Assembly: GCA_028554795.2 (NCBI GenBank)
Contig: CM068830.1
Location: forward strand, 113,234,214-113,298,213
Reading direction: 5' to 3'
Length of the DNA: 64,000 nt
Source: Sinohyriopsis cumingii
Lineage: Eukaryota; Mollusca; Bivalvia; Unionida; Unionidae
The notes below the pieces were generated by a model. The model was given only the letters and a program-made list of their open reading frames with translations. It was not told the DNA's origin and made no database searches. Shown in pieces: positions 44,116-52,361 of the stretch (position 1 is its first letter; the number at the start of each line of letters is the position of its first letter). The translations under genes and the position numbers were made by a program.

Positions 44116-44871
44116 TTATAGATTTTTTGATGGGGAGTGAAATGAAGTCGAGGACGGAGACGTGTACAGGACAGGCCCTCCGTCTTGGCACCAGTGGTGA
44201 AACAAGTGGGTACGAAATCGCAAATCCTCGGGGGTCGTAGGTTTCAAATCGACGAGTAAATAGGCGTGTGGCGTTTGAGTGGCATCGTCGTACGCCTGAG
44301 TCAGCCAAGGCGTTCCTAACTGTTTGGCTAAGACTTGCACTTGCGATTTATCTCGAGGGCTTTTAAACAAGACCACGTAATGCGCATTGAGACTGATGGT
44401 GCGATGGGCTTTACTTTGTTGAAACAAATTTTGGGTGATGTAAATGACACTGGCATTACGGTGATGCCCTTTGCGCGTGAACCACAATTTAATTTCTTCT
44501 TCGTCTTCTCCTAACATGTCGTCGAAAATGACCAAATGGGTTAGACGGGAGTCAGAGACGATGCCGTCGTCTTCTTTAGGAATGCCTTCCACAAACACGA
44601 TGGAATCGCCTTGACTTTCTCGCAAGAGGCTGTACGCCGATTGCCACTCTTTGTAACACCACACGATCCGTTGAGGGGGCCGATCGATCAAATGATGTTT
44701 ATGTTCGATCAAACGTTTGACGAATTCGGTTTTGCCTGAACCGCTAGGTCCAGCAATGAGCATGTTAAAGGGATGGCGAAGATACAAAGCCTCCCAACTG
44801 GCACGATCTAAGTGTTCGTCGATGACTTTGACAGTAGAGGAAGAGGGAGCAGAGACAGCAGAGGTAGCCAT
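44116..44871 (-). CDS. FtsK/HerA-type genome-packaging ATPase
   Basis: A poxvirus A32-like packaging ATPase. Walker A is GPSGSGKT at residues 41-48, Walker B ends in Asp117-Asp118 in HLVIFDDML, and an Asn/Gln sensor-type VIYITQNLF follows. 251 residues is normal. It starts at an ATG at 44871. It stands upstream of the basic protein gene and downstream of a short spacer with the poly(A) signal of the preceding unit. Confidence 0.94.
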   Translation of the reverse strand: MATSAVSAPSSSTVKVIDEHLDRASWEALYLRHPFNMLIAGPSGSGKTEFVKRLIEHKHHLIDRPPQRIVWCYKEWQSAYSLLRESQGDSIVFVEGIPKEDDGIVSDSRLTHLVIFDDMLGEDEEEIKLWFTRKGHHRNASVIYITQNLFQQSKAHRTISLNAHYVVLFKSPRDKSQVQVLAKQLGTPWLTQAYDDATQTPHAYLLVDLKPTTPEDLRFRTHLFHHWCQDGGPVLYTSPSSTSFHSPSKNL

Positions 44872-44940
44872 GGTGTGAGAAATGTCACTTGTGACACGAA
44901 AACAAACAAGACAAGAGTTTATATACTTTTTCAGAACACG

Positions 44941-44946
44941 TTTATT
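44941..44946 (-). terminator. AATAAA poly(A) signal
   Basis: AATAAA on the minus strand, about 13 bp after the stop of 44959-45243. Confidence 0.55.
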
Positions 44947-44958
44947 GAATGTTTTTTT

Positions 44959-45243
44959 TCAAACATGAATACGAAAGACAAAAATACATAAAAGCCAAAG
45001 GCTTAAGTACAAGGATAAAAGGCACATGATAACGATGAACGTGGAATAAACACAAGTGTCTGTACAACATCTTTTGGGTAATGTTCTAACCAGTTCAACA
45101 TGGGGTAAGGTCACACAAGTGTCCTCCCGAAAGGGTCTTTCAGGTCTGTCCACGACAGTCCTGTCCTGGGTGACGGGTTCTTCTGGCACCGTCACTAACA
45201 CGGGTTGAAAAGTAACTTTTTTCCTTGAACAACTCTCGTGCAT
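44959..45243 (-). CDS. Single-pass membrane protein (94 aa)
   Basis: The ATG at 45243 gives MHESCSRKKVTFQPVLVTVP. A charged N-terminal domain with Cys pair (RCCTDTC) precedes a hydrophobic helix, FIVIMCLLSLYLSLWLLCIF, near the C-terminus: a tail-anchored layout. It overlaps the end of the 107-aa gene upstream. Small tail-anchored proteins occur in other Polintons; the role is unknown. Confidence 0.55.
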   Translation of the reverse strand: MHESCSRKKVTFQPVLVTVPEEPVTQDRTVVDRPERPFREDTCVTLPHVELVRTLPKRCCTDTCVYSTFIVIMCLLSLYLSLWLLCIFVFRIHV

Positions 45244-45463
45244 ACTGGGCCACTTCTTGGGTCCAAGCCTCAAAATCCCATTCTTTCCAGGCACGGACAT
45301 CTGTCCAATGGGGATGTAAGTCACAAGCTACACACACATCGTCATACACGTCTTGGGTAGCTAAAAGTTGACGAATCTTTTTTTCCCGTAGAGGTCGAGA
45401 AGTATCCAGATGAAAACGCAAGGCTTTGAGCAAAAGGAGTTTTTCGTGACCATTTAAGGCCAT
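45140..45463 (-). CDS. Protein of unknown function (107 aa)
   Basis: The ATG at 45463 gives MALNGHEKLLLLKALRFHLD. A compact region with Cys/His residues (DVCVACDLHPHW) and Trp-rich WKEWDFEAWTQEVAQYA follows. No family is recognised. A CXXC plus two His could hold a metal ion. It overlaps the tail-anchored gene downstream, suggesting compact or alternative reading. Confidence 0.5.
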   Translation of the reverse strand: MALNGHEKLLLLKALRFHLDTSRPLREKKIRQLLATQDVYDDVCVACDLHPHWTDVRAWKEWDFEAWTQEVAQYARELFKEKSYFSTRVSDGARRTRHPGQDCRGQT

Positions 45464-45645
45464 GGAGGTGGTAAGTACTGATCGTAAAGAGTCCACAAAG
45501 AATCCGCTGGTAAATGAAATCCCAAAAAACAAGTCACTAAGACACACACCACTTGTCGTCCCAAATTGAATGGATACAGTTCGTGTAATAATCGATGGTA
45601 ATGATCCACGGTTTGAATATGGTCATTGAGTTCCTTCCACGGAAT
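45454..45645 (-). other. Coding-like open stretch without ATG
   Basis: 64 codons open on the minus strand, with phrases DHYHRLLHELYPFNLGRQ and CFLGFHLPADSLWTLYDQYL that look like protein, but no ATG. It overlaps the next gene's start by a few bases. It could be an exon or part of a gene I cannot delimit. Confidence 0.35.
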
Positions 45646-46141
45646 CTATTGGATGACATGTGACATAAGTCGTGGCATGGCAGCCTGTTTTTATAGTCTC
45701 TTTGTTTCGGAAACAATACACGTACTTTCTAGCCAGAGATCTTCGTTCTCCAGTAGGGAATCTAAATCTTGCATACTGTAACCGAAACTTCAGAGTTCGT
45801 TTAGAAGTTTCCTCTTCCTCTAAGTAGATTCCACGTAAAATATGTTGATAATCCTTTAACTTGTCTTCCTCAATGTATTGCTGTAGGTGAATCTCGAAGT
45901 AACCAAAATAATGAACATTTCGATCATTCACTAACTCAAAGTGTTGAACAAGGTCTGACCACTGAAACAATTTCTGACGAATCAGTTCTCTTATACCATT
46001 CAGGTACCAGTGGTTAAAGATCTGGTGACGTAACGGATGCAATTGTTCTTTACGTTTGACTTGTATTTTCACCAGCTCTCGGTAAATGCGTTCTCTCAAC
46101 TCCACAGGCAAGCCACGAATGTTCTCTAGCAAAGTATCCAT
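45623..46141 (-). CDS. F-box-like protein, paralog 1
   Basis: Start MDTLLENIRGLPVELRERIY. The LPVELRERIYRELVKIQ segment resembles the first helices of F-box or F-box-like domains, which recruit Skp1 to ubiquitin ligases. The rest (172 residues, basic, Tyr/Arg-rich) is unknown. It is a tandem duplicate of 46154-46609: the first ~50 residues are almost identical, the remainder diverged. The F-box call rests on a short motif. Confidence 0.55.
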   Translation of the reverse strand: MDTLLENIRGLPVELRERIYRELVKIQVKRKEQLHPLRHQIFNHWYLNGIRELIRQKLFQWSDLVQHFELVNDRNVHYFGYFEIHLQQYIEEDKLKDYQHILRGIYLEEEETSKRTLKFRLQYARFRFPTGERRSLARKYVYCFRNKETIKTGCHATTYVTCHPIDSVEGTQ

Positions 46142-46153
46142 GAATAGGTCATT

Positions 46154-46609
46154 CTAAATCCTCTTTGGTCTGACACAAGAAATGTACTGTTTGCACAAAC
46201 ATGGTTTCACTTCAGTGTCAAATTTAAATCGTTGAGTCACTAATCTACACATTACAATTCGTTCAGAAGTTTCCTCTTTCACTAAGTTGACATTGTGTTC
46301 AAGATGTTGGTAATTAGTTAAGTCTTCCTCTGGAATTCGATGCAGTACGTTTACAATGATGTAGGTAGAATCGTCCATACCAAACCAATCCTTTTTAAAA
46401 CTAGAGGATCGTTGATCAATGTCTGTCCGATGGAACACTTTCAATTGAATCAATCCTTGTATAGCCTTCAGGTACCAGTGGTTCAAACACCGGTGACGTA
46501 ACAGATGCAATTGTTCTTTACGTTTCACTTGTATTTTGACCAGCTCTCGGTAAATGCGTTCTCTCAACTCCACAGGCAAAGCACGAATGTTCTCTTGTAA
46601 AGTATCCAT
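46154..46609 (-). CDS. F-box-like protein, paralog 2
   Basis: Start MDTLQENIRALPVELRERIY; 151 residues. It shares the N-terminal F-box-like segment with paralog 1, while the C-terminal half keeps only scattered similarity (both contain YQH, EEETS/KEETSER and a C-terminal RFKF/RFRF phrase). The rapid divergence of the C-terminal half suggests a substrate- or host-facing part. It lies between the BIR gene and paralog 1. Confidence 0.55.
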   Translation of the reverse strand: MDTLQENIRALPVELRERIYRELVKIQVKRKEQLHLLRHRCLNHWYLKAIQGLIQLKVFHRTDIDQRSSSFKKDWFGMDDSTYIIVNVLHRIPEEDLTNYQHLEHNVNLVKEETSERIVMCRLVTQRFKFDTEVKPCLCKQYISCVRPKRI

Positions 46610-46637
46610 GAACAGATTATTATGGTAAGAAGTTAAT

Positions 46638-47381
46638 TCAATGTCTCGGTCCCACTAAGGGTAAGTAATGACAATTCGGTGACCATCGAGCATGTTCTAC
46701 GTAGGCCGAATCTTGCGGTTCCCAGTGGTGAAGTGTCACATCGCAACTGAAGCACCTGACTTTATCTCCTTCGCCCAAGTAGAAAAATCCGGCTCTGGCT
46801 AATTCTTCCGGGGTCGGTCCTCCCAGATACTTTGGCCATTTTCCTTTGAACGATTGAAGACGATTTTCAAAGTCGCAGTATTCCGACAAACGCACAGGAA
46901 ACGAATATTCGTTTTTCACAGGTTCGTTTCGATGAGGGTTGAGTGACATGGGTAGGAGTTTGCTCAAGGCTGGATGACATCCGTAGGGAGGTAAACGTGA
47001 AGGTCGACATTCCCCTTTAAAACGAAACCCGGTAAAATGTCTAAGAGGACGAGCGGCATCACTTTCGCATCCCTCAGGTTTGACACGCACAGCATCACTT
47101 TCCATGATAGGGGTAGGGGCACTAAAGTTCCCATGATGCTTTACGGCATCGCTCAGGTCACAACGTACAGCATCGTATCCATCGCAAGGCTCACAATCGC
47201 ACTCGTCTGCAAACTCCGTTACGCAATTACAATGGTAACCACATGGACAATCGCAGTTTCCTTCTGGACATTTTCCGTCGCAATGCCTGGGTCTTATCCA
47301 TCCAGTATTAGTCACAATAGAGGAAGATACAACTTTTTTACAATCCCCAAACTGGAACGATGTCTCTTTCAAAGTATTCAT
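46638..47381 (-). CDS. BIR-domain protein (inhibitor-of-apoptosis type)
   Basis: The C-terminal BIR at about 170-240 runs from RLQSFKGKWP through LARAGFFYLGEGDKVRCFSC to EHARWSPNCHYL. Zinc ligands are Cys210, Cys213, His230 and Cys237, the canonical CX2C-X16-H-X6-C spacing. BIR domains bind caspases or IAP-binding motifs; baculovirus IAPs block host cell death. The N-terminal part is Cys-rich (CDGKCPEGNCDCPCGYHCNC) and unlike known IAPs. There is no RING finger. Its ATG at 47381 lies 33 bp before the end of the polymerase gene. Probably a captured host gene. Confidence 0.88.
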   Translation of the reverse strand: MNTLKETSFQFGDCKKVVSSSIVTNTGWIRPRHCDGKCPEGNCDCPCGYHCNCVTEFADECDCEPCDGYDAVRCDLSDAVKHHGNFSAPTPIMESDAVRVKPEGCESDAARPLRHFTGFRFKGECRPSRLPPYGCHPALSKLLPMSLNPHRNEPVKNEYSFPVRLSEYCDFENRLQSFKGKWPKYLGGPTPEELARAGFFYLGEGDKVRCFSCDVTLHHWEPQDSAYVEHARWSPNCHYLPLVGPRH

Positions 47382-47413
47382 CTTGTTCGCTCGGTCTTGG
47401 TAGTCACAATGAA

Positions 47414-50400
47414 CTATCGATCTTGCCTAGGGTTCCTTTTTATATACAGACCAATACCGACGTGACCGTACGGTAAGGTGAAATGATTGGGAAGTCGCAC
47501 TCGCTTCTGGTACACGATTTGATAAACTTTTTCCAAAGGTCGACTGACGATGTGGTGAGTGGGTAAACGTACAATCTTGTTCGGTTGGTAAGTGGTCACT
47601 TTAAAGTTTCCATCCTCTTCCGATTGCAAGGCTTCTTTCAATACCCCAAAGTTGACCATTCGACTGGTACGATGATTCAGAGTCAGTCCTTTCACTTTGC
47701 ACGTCGTGTGCACTTCTCCTTGTTTGTCCCGGTATTCGTAGCCGTAATTTTTGGGACCGCCACTGACGAAACTTAGAATCTTGTCGTCGGGATGCTCGTC
47801 TGTCCAGGCTCCTAAACGGTCTCCTTCGATGTCAGGGTGATGTTGAATCGGGTGATGGATGTAAATGCAACTGTCCGTGTCAAAGTACAGGACGCGTTCT
47901 TCTAACAGTTCTAAAGCTTCGTACAATTTTAAGCGAGCATGGGCTGTCACGTAAGCCGCAATGATGACATTTCCAAAGGGGTCGTCTTGTACAAAGTCCA
48001 GATCTTCTTCGTAATTGACTAAGATCAAATCCTCGCGAACGACGTCCACGTGTTTCATGAATTTGGTTTTGTCGTGAATCATCTGAAAGTAGCGGGAAGG
48101 TTCTGTCAAATATTCCGTCTTGGGTAAACACGGGCGTTGTGCCATTTTACCCCACAAGCAATTTAACATCACTTTGGCAAACGATCGCCTGCCTTCGTTT
48201 TTCTCGATGTGGTCTAAAGTGATGCCTTCTTGTTCGTAGTATTTCTCTTTGAATTGTATTTGGTCTTCGGGAGTGTGACACCAGGAAGGATAGCCACTGG
48301 CTTCTTGCTTCAGTTTCAAAAAGGCATCCACGTAGTCTGCGAAAATGCCTTTCTGAGTAGGGTCACCCTTGTGGTATTGTTGTGTCTTGGGAAAGTGGCA
48401 AATTTCGTACACTTCTAACAGCTGGTATCCCATGTCCAGAGCTTTGAACAATTCTACGCTGACCCAGGTTCCCGTCAAGGCCCGTTCTTCCTGACTGTGA
48501 TGGCAAGGTTGGTCTTGGTTGCACGTTTCGGCACAAGTACGGCACAAGGGAAACATCAATTTGCCTTGACAATGGTGAGGTAAGACGGGATGGTATAGGT
48601 TCGTGGGAGGCAAAACTTTACACTTGATCAAGCCTTCGTATTGTCGAATGTTGACCAGGTCGATGTGTTCCGTCAGCAATTGCGGGTGCCCTACAGGAAA
48701 GCGACAATATTTGCACACGTAGGGATACAGCGAACACACGTCCAAGTATTTGATTTCTTTTCCTTTCTCTTCGTCGGCTTGGTACAGCAAACAGGTGGCA
48801 TTGGTCCTTCCTCCGTACAAACTATCCCTCGGGTTCAGCGGGTCCATGAACTGGTAACTTTCCACGAGGCGTTTAAACTCGGGATCGGTTTTCATACGGT
48901 GATCGTACTCGTGTTCCCACATTTCCACCACTTGGTATCCTTGCTGTTCTAACTTTAGGCGTCGCTGACAAGTGTCCTGGTACAAGTCTTCCATGGTTCG
49001 TTGTAAAAACTGATTTTTAGTGCCACGGTCAGGGTAACAGACGGGACATCCGTGAAATAAGCAACCGTTAAACTCGTACACGATCTTGGGGTTTTCTAAG
49101 TCCCAGCCATCGACCGAATACGTTCCGATGGTCTTTTCGCCCCCTCCGTTGCGGGCATGTTGAATCCACTTGTCTTCCTTATCGCACAAGTAATGTAACC
49201 AACGTAGGGCTTTGACCGAGTATTGACGCTTGACATAGTGGGTCGTTTGAGGACTGATGACAGCCACGGTGTTTTCAGGCATGAATCGTTGTCGATACAC
49301 TAAGGAACACGCTTTGGCAATGGTGCAAGCTTCTTTCAAAGGATCGACCCCTCCGTGTTCCATGAACAGTTCTCGAAATTTTCCACAGCAACGCCGTAAA
49401 ATGTCCACGTCGGAACGACAATACTTTAACATTTCTTCCTGAAAGTCGAAAGGGTCCGAAGCGTGAGCCTGGTACCAAGCGTAGAAAGCTTCTCGTTGTT
49501 CGGTACGCATGTTGTCGGGGTCGTAATAGTGAGCCTCGGGCAAATGAGGTAGAACGGCGTGTTGATTGGCTTCCGTATTGAAAAAGTGTGGAAAGTACCC
49601 TTTAGCCATTTCTGTCATTCCAAACGTTTTAGGCATTCGACTCAAAGGCATGGCCAAATAGCTCATAGAATCTTTAAACTGCACTTGTCCCACTTGCATG
49701 AAAATGATTTTGGCTCCGTTCAAAGTGACTTTAGGACGCTCGGTGCCTTGTTCCGCATAGTACCTCAAAAGAAACTGTCCATCGTATCCGGAGAAATTGT
49801 GAGCCATCACCGTGGCATGACGATGACAATCTCCGTAAAGTTCGATGTCCTCTTGGCTCCACGTCTTGTCGATGGGGTCTAAGACCCATTGGGCAAAATC
49901 GTCTAGCGTCTTTGGTCCTCGAAAGATTTTTTCACGCCCTCCAGGAATCTTGCTGCAGTGAGGGCAATGACTGAAGATAGGTTCTTGAATGCACTTCTCG
50001 CACGCTCGATGAGCCACGCAGAAATTAGGAATGTGAATGTCAGTCTCTTGCATGCATTCGAAATCGAAAAAGATGAAATTGCCTTTCTTCTTGTGACCGT
50101 CCTCTTTCTCTGGTGGGGGTTGGTATTTTTGCACGTAACATTGGTGTTCCAAGTCCACGATGTGGTGACAAATGTGACATTTTTTCTTTCCTGAACATAC
50201 GTGTGCCTTGGTATTATTGATACGTATGACTTGTTCACACGTAGGGCACAATCTCAGGAGTTGACAAGCACATTTCTTCTGTGAACCTTGCGTTTTCAGA
50301 TGTTGTTGGTAACAGGTAGGGCTGACAAACGTACGCAGACAAGTGGAACAAGGCACTGGTTCTTCGCTCAGACAGGGTGAAGAGGCCAAACATCCTGAGC

Positions 50401-51478
50401 ATTTCGATCCACAATGCTTGTGTTGCTCTCGATTATTATAACCATGGTCACATTTCTCACAGTAATAACCGTATCCCAGGAATCCGGTGATACTGGTAAT
50501 GGTATCGAAATGGTCATCGTGATGATAAACGTGAATGTATTTTACGTCCTTAAAATCTTGCCCTCGAAACAACAGAGACCCGCGCACTTCTTGAGGGTAC
50601 ACTTTCAAGGTGTATCGTGGAGCTAGGGCATCTTGCAATTTTTGCATCTCAGGAATGCCACAGGGTGTGTCTTTGGACATGCCAGCTTGTCGTAACAGGA
50701 GTTCTGCTTCACTTCGTTGTTTGGCTCGGTCCGATTGTCGAATGTTCTCCCAGTCTCTTTTCCATTCTACCGTGTCGTTCTTGTTGGCATAGGTTCGTCC
50801 CACAACGATGGCACGGGCTAAACACATCTGGTCATGAGGATTGTGAATTTGGACAAGGCTACGCTTAATGCTGCGAAGGTCGTTCACCAATGACATCTTT
50901 TTGCGTCCGGTCCCTTGAGGAGGAGAGACGTGGGTCATGTCCAATGTGGCTTTTCCATCGGTGATGTCAAACTGGTCATTAGATTGTTGCACGTGTTGAA
51001 TCTTGTCCATGACTTTGGAAGCGGTCAATTCTGCAGGGGTGCTAAACTCGATCCAAACAGGGGATTTCAAACCGTCGTGTTGTATGGAAAGTCTCAAGCG
51101 ATCGTCTTCTTTGGGTTGACATTGTCGCTTAAGTGCAGTGAGCAGAGAATCCCACACTCCGGTGATGAACCCTTCTGCTTTCTCTAACGGTAATTCGGAC
51201 TTGAAATCTTTAAACTTCACCGTGTATTTGTAAGCCGTGGTTCTAAATTTTCTAGAGGAGCGCTTTTCCGTCTCTCGAATGGAATAGTATTTTTCAGGGT
51301 TGACTAAGGGTGGTAAACTTGGTTTAGAGGTTTCAAATTCTGGTTCACTCATGTCCTCTTCAAAATCACTGGCATGAATTTGTGCCAATATTTCAGCCCT
51401 GGTTCGAGGCGATAGATCACGTTTCTGCCTCTTACTTTCTTCTTCTTCTTTCTTCTCGAATGAATGGGATCGTTTCAT
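47414..51478 (-). CDS. Protein-primed family B DNA polymerase
   Basis: It replicates the element by protein priming. 1354 residues. A long N-terminal extension includes a Cys/His-rich block at about 340-447 with repeated CX2C pairs. Exonuclease motifs follow: FDFE (Asp472, Glu474), HNFSGYD (561-566) and YCRSDVD (686-692). A YEFNGCLFHGCPVCY segment (801-815) typical of Polinton-type polymerases comes next. Polymerase motifs are DVCSLYP (913-919), KVMLNCLWG (1102-1110) and YFDTDS (Asp1200, Asp1202). The catalytic residues expected for activity are all visible. It shares a divergent promoter with the zinc-knuckle gene. Confidence 0.96.
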   Translation of the reverse strand: MKRSHSFEKKEEEESKRQKRDLSPRTRAEILAQIHASDFEEDMSEPEFETSKPSLPPLVNPEKYYSIRETEKRSSRKFRTTAYKYTVKFKDFKSELPLEKAEGFITGVWDSLLTALKRQCQPKEDDRLRLSIQHDGLKSPVWIEFSTPAELTASKVMDKIQHVQQSNDQFDITDGKATLDMTHVSPPQGTGRKKMSLVNDLRSIKRSLVQIHNPHDQMCLARAIVVGRTYANKNDTVEWKRDWENIRQSDRAKQRSEAELLLRQAGMSKDTPCGIPEMQKLQDALAPRYTLKVYPQEVRGSLLFRGQDFKDVKYIHVYHHDDHFDTITSITGFLGYGYYCEKCDHGYNNREQHKHCGSKCSGCLASSPCLSEEPVPCSTCLRTFVSPTCYQQHLKTQGSQKKCACQLLRLCPTCEQVIRINNTKAHVCSGKKKCHICHHIVDLEHQCYVQKYQPPPEKEDGHKKKGNFIFFDFECMQETDIHIPNFCVAHRACEKCIQEPIFSHCPHCSKIPGGREKIFRGPKTLDDFAQWVLDPIDKTWSQEDIELYGDCHRHATVMAHNFSGYDGQFLLRYYAEQGTERPKVTLNGAKIIFMQVGQVQFKDSMSYLAMPLSRMPKTFGMTEMAKGYFPHFFNTEANQHAVLPHLPEAHYYDPDNMRTEQREAFYAWYQAHASDPFDFQEEMLKYCRSDVDILRRCCGKFRELFMEHGGVDPLKEACTIAKACSLVYRQRFMPENTVAVISPQTTHYVKRQYSVKALRWLHYLCDKEDKWIQHARNGGGEKTIGTYSVDGWDLENPKIVYEFNGCLFHGCPVCYPDRGTKNQFLQRTMEDLYQDTCQRRLKLEQQGYQVVEMWEHEYDHRMKTDPEFKRLVESYQFMDPLNPRDSLYGGRTNATCLLYQADEEKGKEIKYLDVCSLYPYVCKYCRFPVGHPQLLTEHIDLVNIRQYEGLIKCKVLPPTNLYHPVLPHHCQGKLMFPLCRTCAETCNQDQPCHHSQEERALTGTWVSVELFKALDMGYQLLEVYEICHFPKTQQYHKGDPTQKGIFADYVDAFLKLKQEASGYPSWCHTPEDQIQFKEKYYEQEGITLDHIEKNEGRRSFAKVMLNCLWGKMAQRPCLPKTEYLTEPSRYFQMIHDKTKFMKHVDVVREDLILVNYEEDLDFVQDDPFGNVIIAAYVTAHARLKLYEALELLEERVLYFDTDSCIYIHHPIQHHPDIEGDRLGAWTDEHPDDKILSFVSGGPKNYGYEYRDKQGEVHTTCKVKGLTLNHRTSRMVNFGVLKEALQSEEDGNFKVTTYQPNKIVRLPTHHIVSRPLEKVYQIVYQKRVRLPNHFTLPYGHVGIGLYIKRNPRQDR

Positions 51479-51612
51479 CTTGAAAGCAAAAAGTCAAATG
51501 ACTCAAGTTCAAACACCATGAGCTACTTTATAGTCATAGCAGACCAGCGTATATAAAAGGGTGTGTGTCTTATCCTTTCACTATTCATTTCACTCTCAAG
51601 CCGAGCACAACG
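51479..51612. promoter_or_regulatory. Divergent promoter, polymerase / zinc-knuckle gene (copy B)
   Basis: TATATAAAAG at 51550-51559 (plus), CTATAAAG at 51526-51533 (minus) and AP-1 consensus TGACTCA at 51499-51505, all conserved in copies A and C. Confidence 0.65.
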
Positions 51613-52073
51613 ATGGAAGAGACTAACCAGATGGAACGTTTCGTCAGAGCTTTGCGAGGGGTCATTAGAAAATTCTCTTCAGACCAGCCTACGGACTACT
51701 CTCCTTCCTTTCGAGATAAAAGTCAAGATACTTGCTATATCTGTCAGAAGAAAGGGCATTGGTCTTCAGAGTGTCCAGACCGTCAAAAAACAGGAGCTAA
51801 AAAAGACAAAAGTAAAGATACCTGTTATTATTGTAAAGAAAAAGGACATTGGTCTCCAGATTGCCCAAAAAAGAACAAGAGGAGTCAGAAGAAAAGAAGG
51901 ATTCTTCAGAAGAAGAGAGGGATTCTTCAGAAGAAGAGAGGGATTCTTCAGAGAAAGAAAGCAGACAGGTGAAGAAAAAGAAACAGGAGAAGAAAAGAAG
52001 AAGGGAAGAAAGTGAGGAGGAAGAAGAGGAAAAGAGTGTGACAGTGAAGAAATTCAAAAAACAGAGAGACTAA
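51613..52073 (+). CDS. Double zinc-knuckle (CCHC) protein, copy B
   Basis: The ATG at 51613 gives MEETNQMERFVRALRGVIRK. Two CX2CX4HX4C knuckles are CYICQKKGHWSSEC and CYYCKEKGHWSPDC. A low-complexity Ser/Glu then Lys/Glu/Arg tail follows, whose precise end is not settled. Knuckles like these are rare outside retroelement gag and cellular RNA-binding proteins; in a Polinton it may bind single-stranded DNA or RNA. An AATAAA near 52150 indicates polyadenylation. Confidence 0.68.
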
Positions 52074-52318
52074 ACAAGGAGAAAGAAGAAGTCAATGAAC
52101 TTTAAATTAAAGTGTTGTGTTGTGAATTGGATTGTAAAAAATGGATAAAAGAATAAATGAATGATATAAGGTAAGAGTCTTTGAGTTTTGATTTTAAAAT
52201 AAGAAGCTACACTCACGCACTCATACAAAGACACGTACTATAGGGTAAAATGGGTGGGTTATTTTTTTTTTGAGTTATTGGCAAATTGAAATTGTATTTC
52301 TTTTCGAGATATGTGGGT

Positions 52319-52334
52319 GGCCCTGAAAAGGGCC
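52319..52334 (-). terminator. Histone-type 3' stem-loop
   Basis: On the minus strand: GGCCCTTTTCAGGGCC, then ACCCA, then ATATCTCGAAAAGAAA, about 28 bp after the stop of the coiled-coil gene. Confidence 0.83.
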
Positions 52335-52361
52335 TTTTTTCTTTACGATGTAGGGGCGAGT

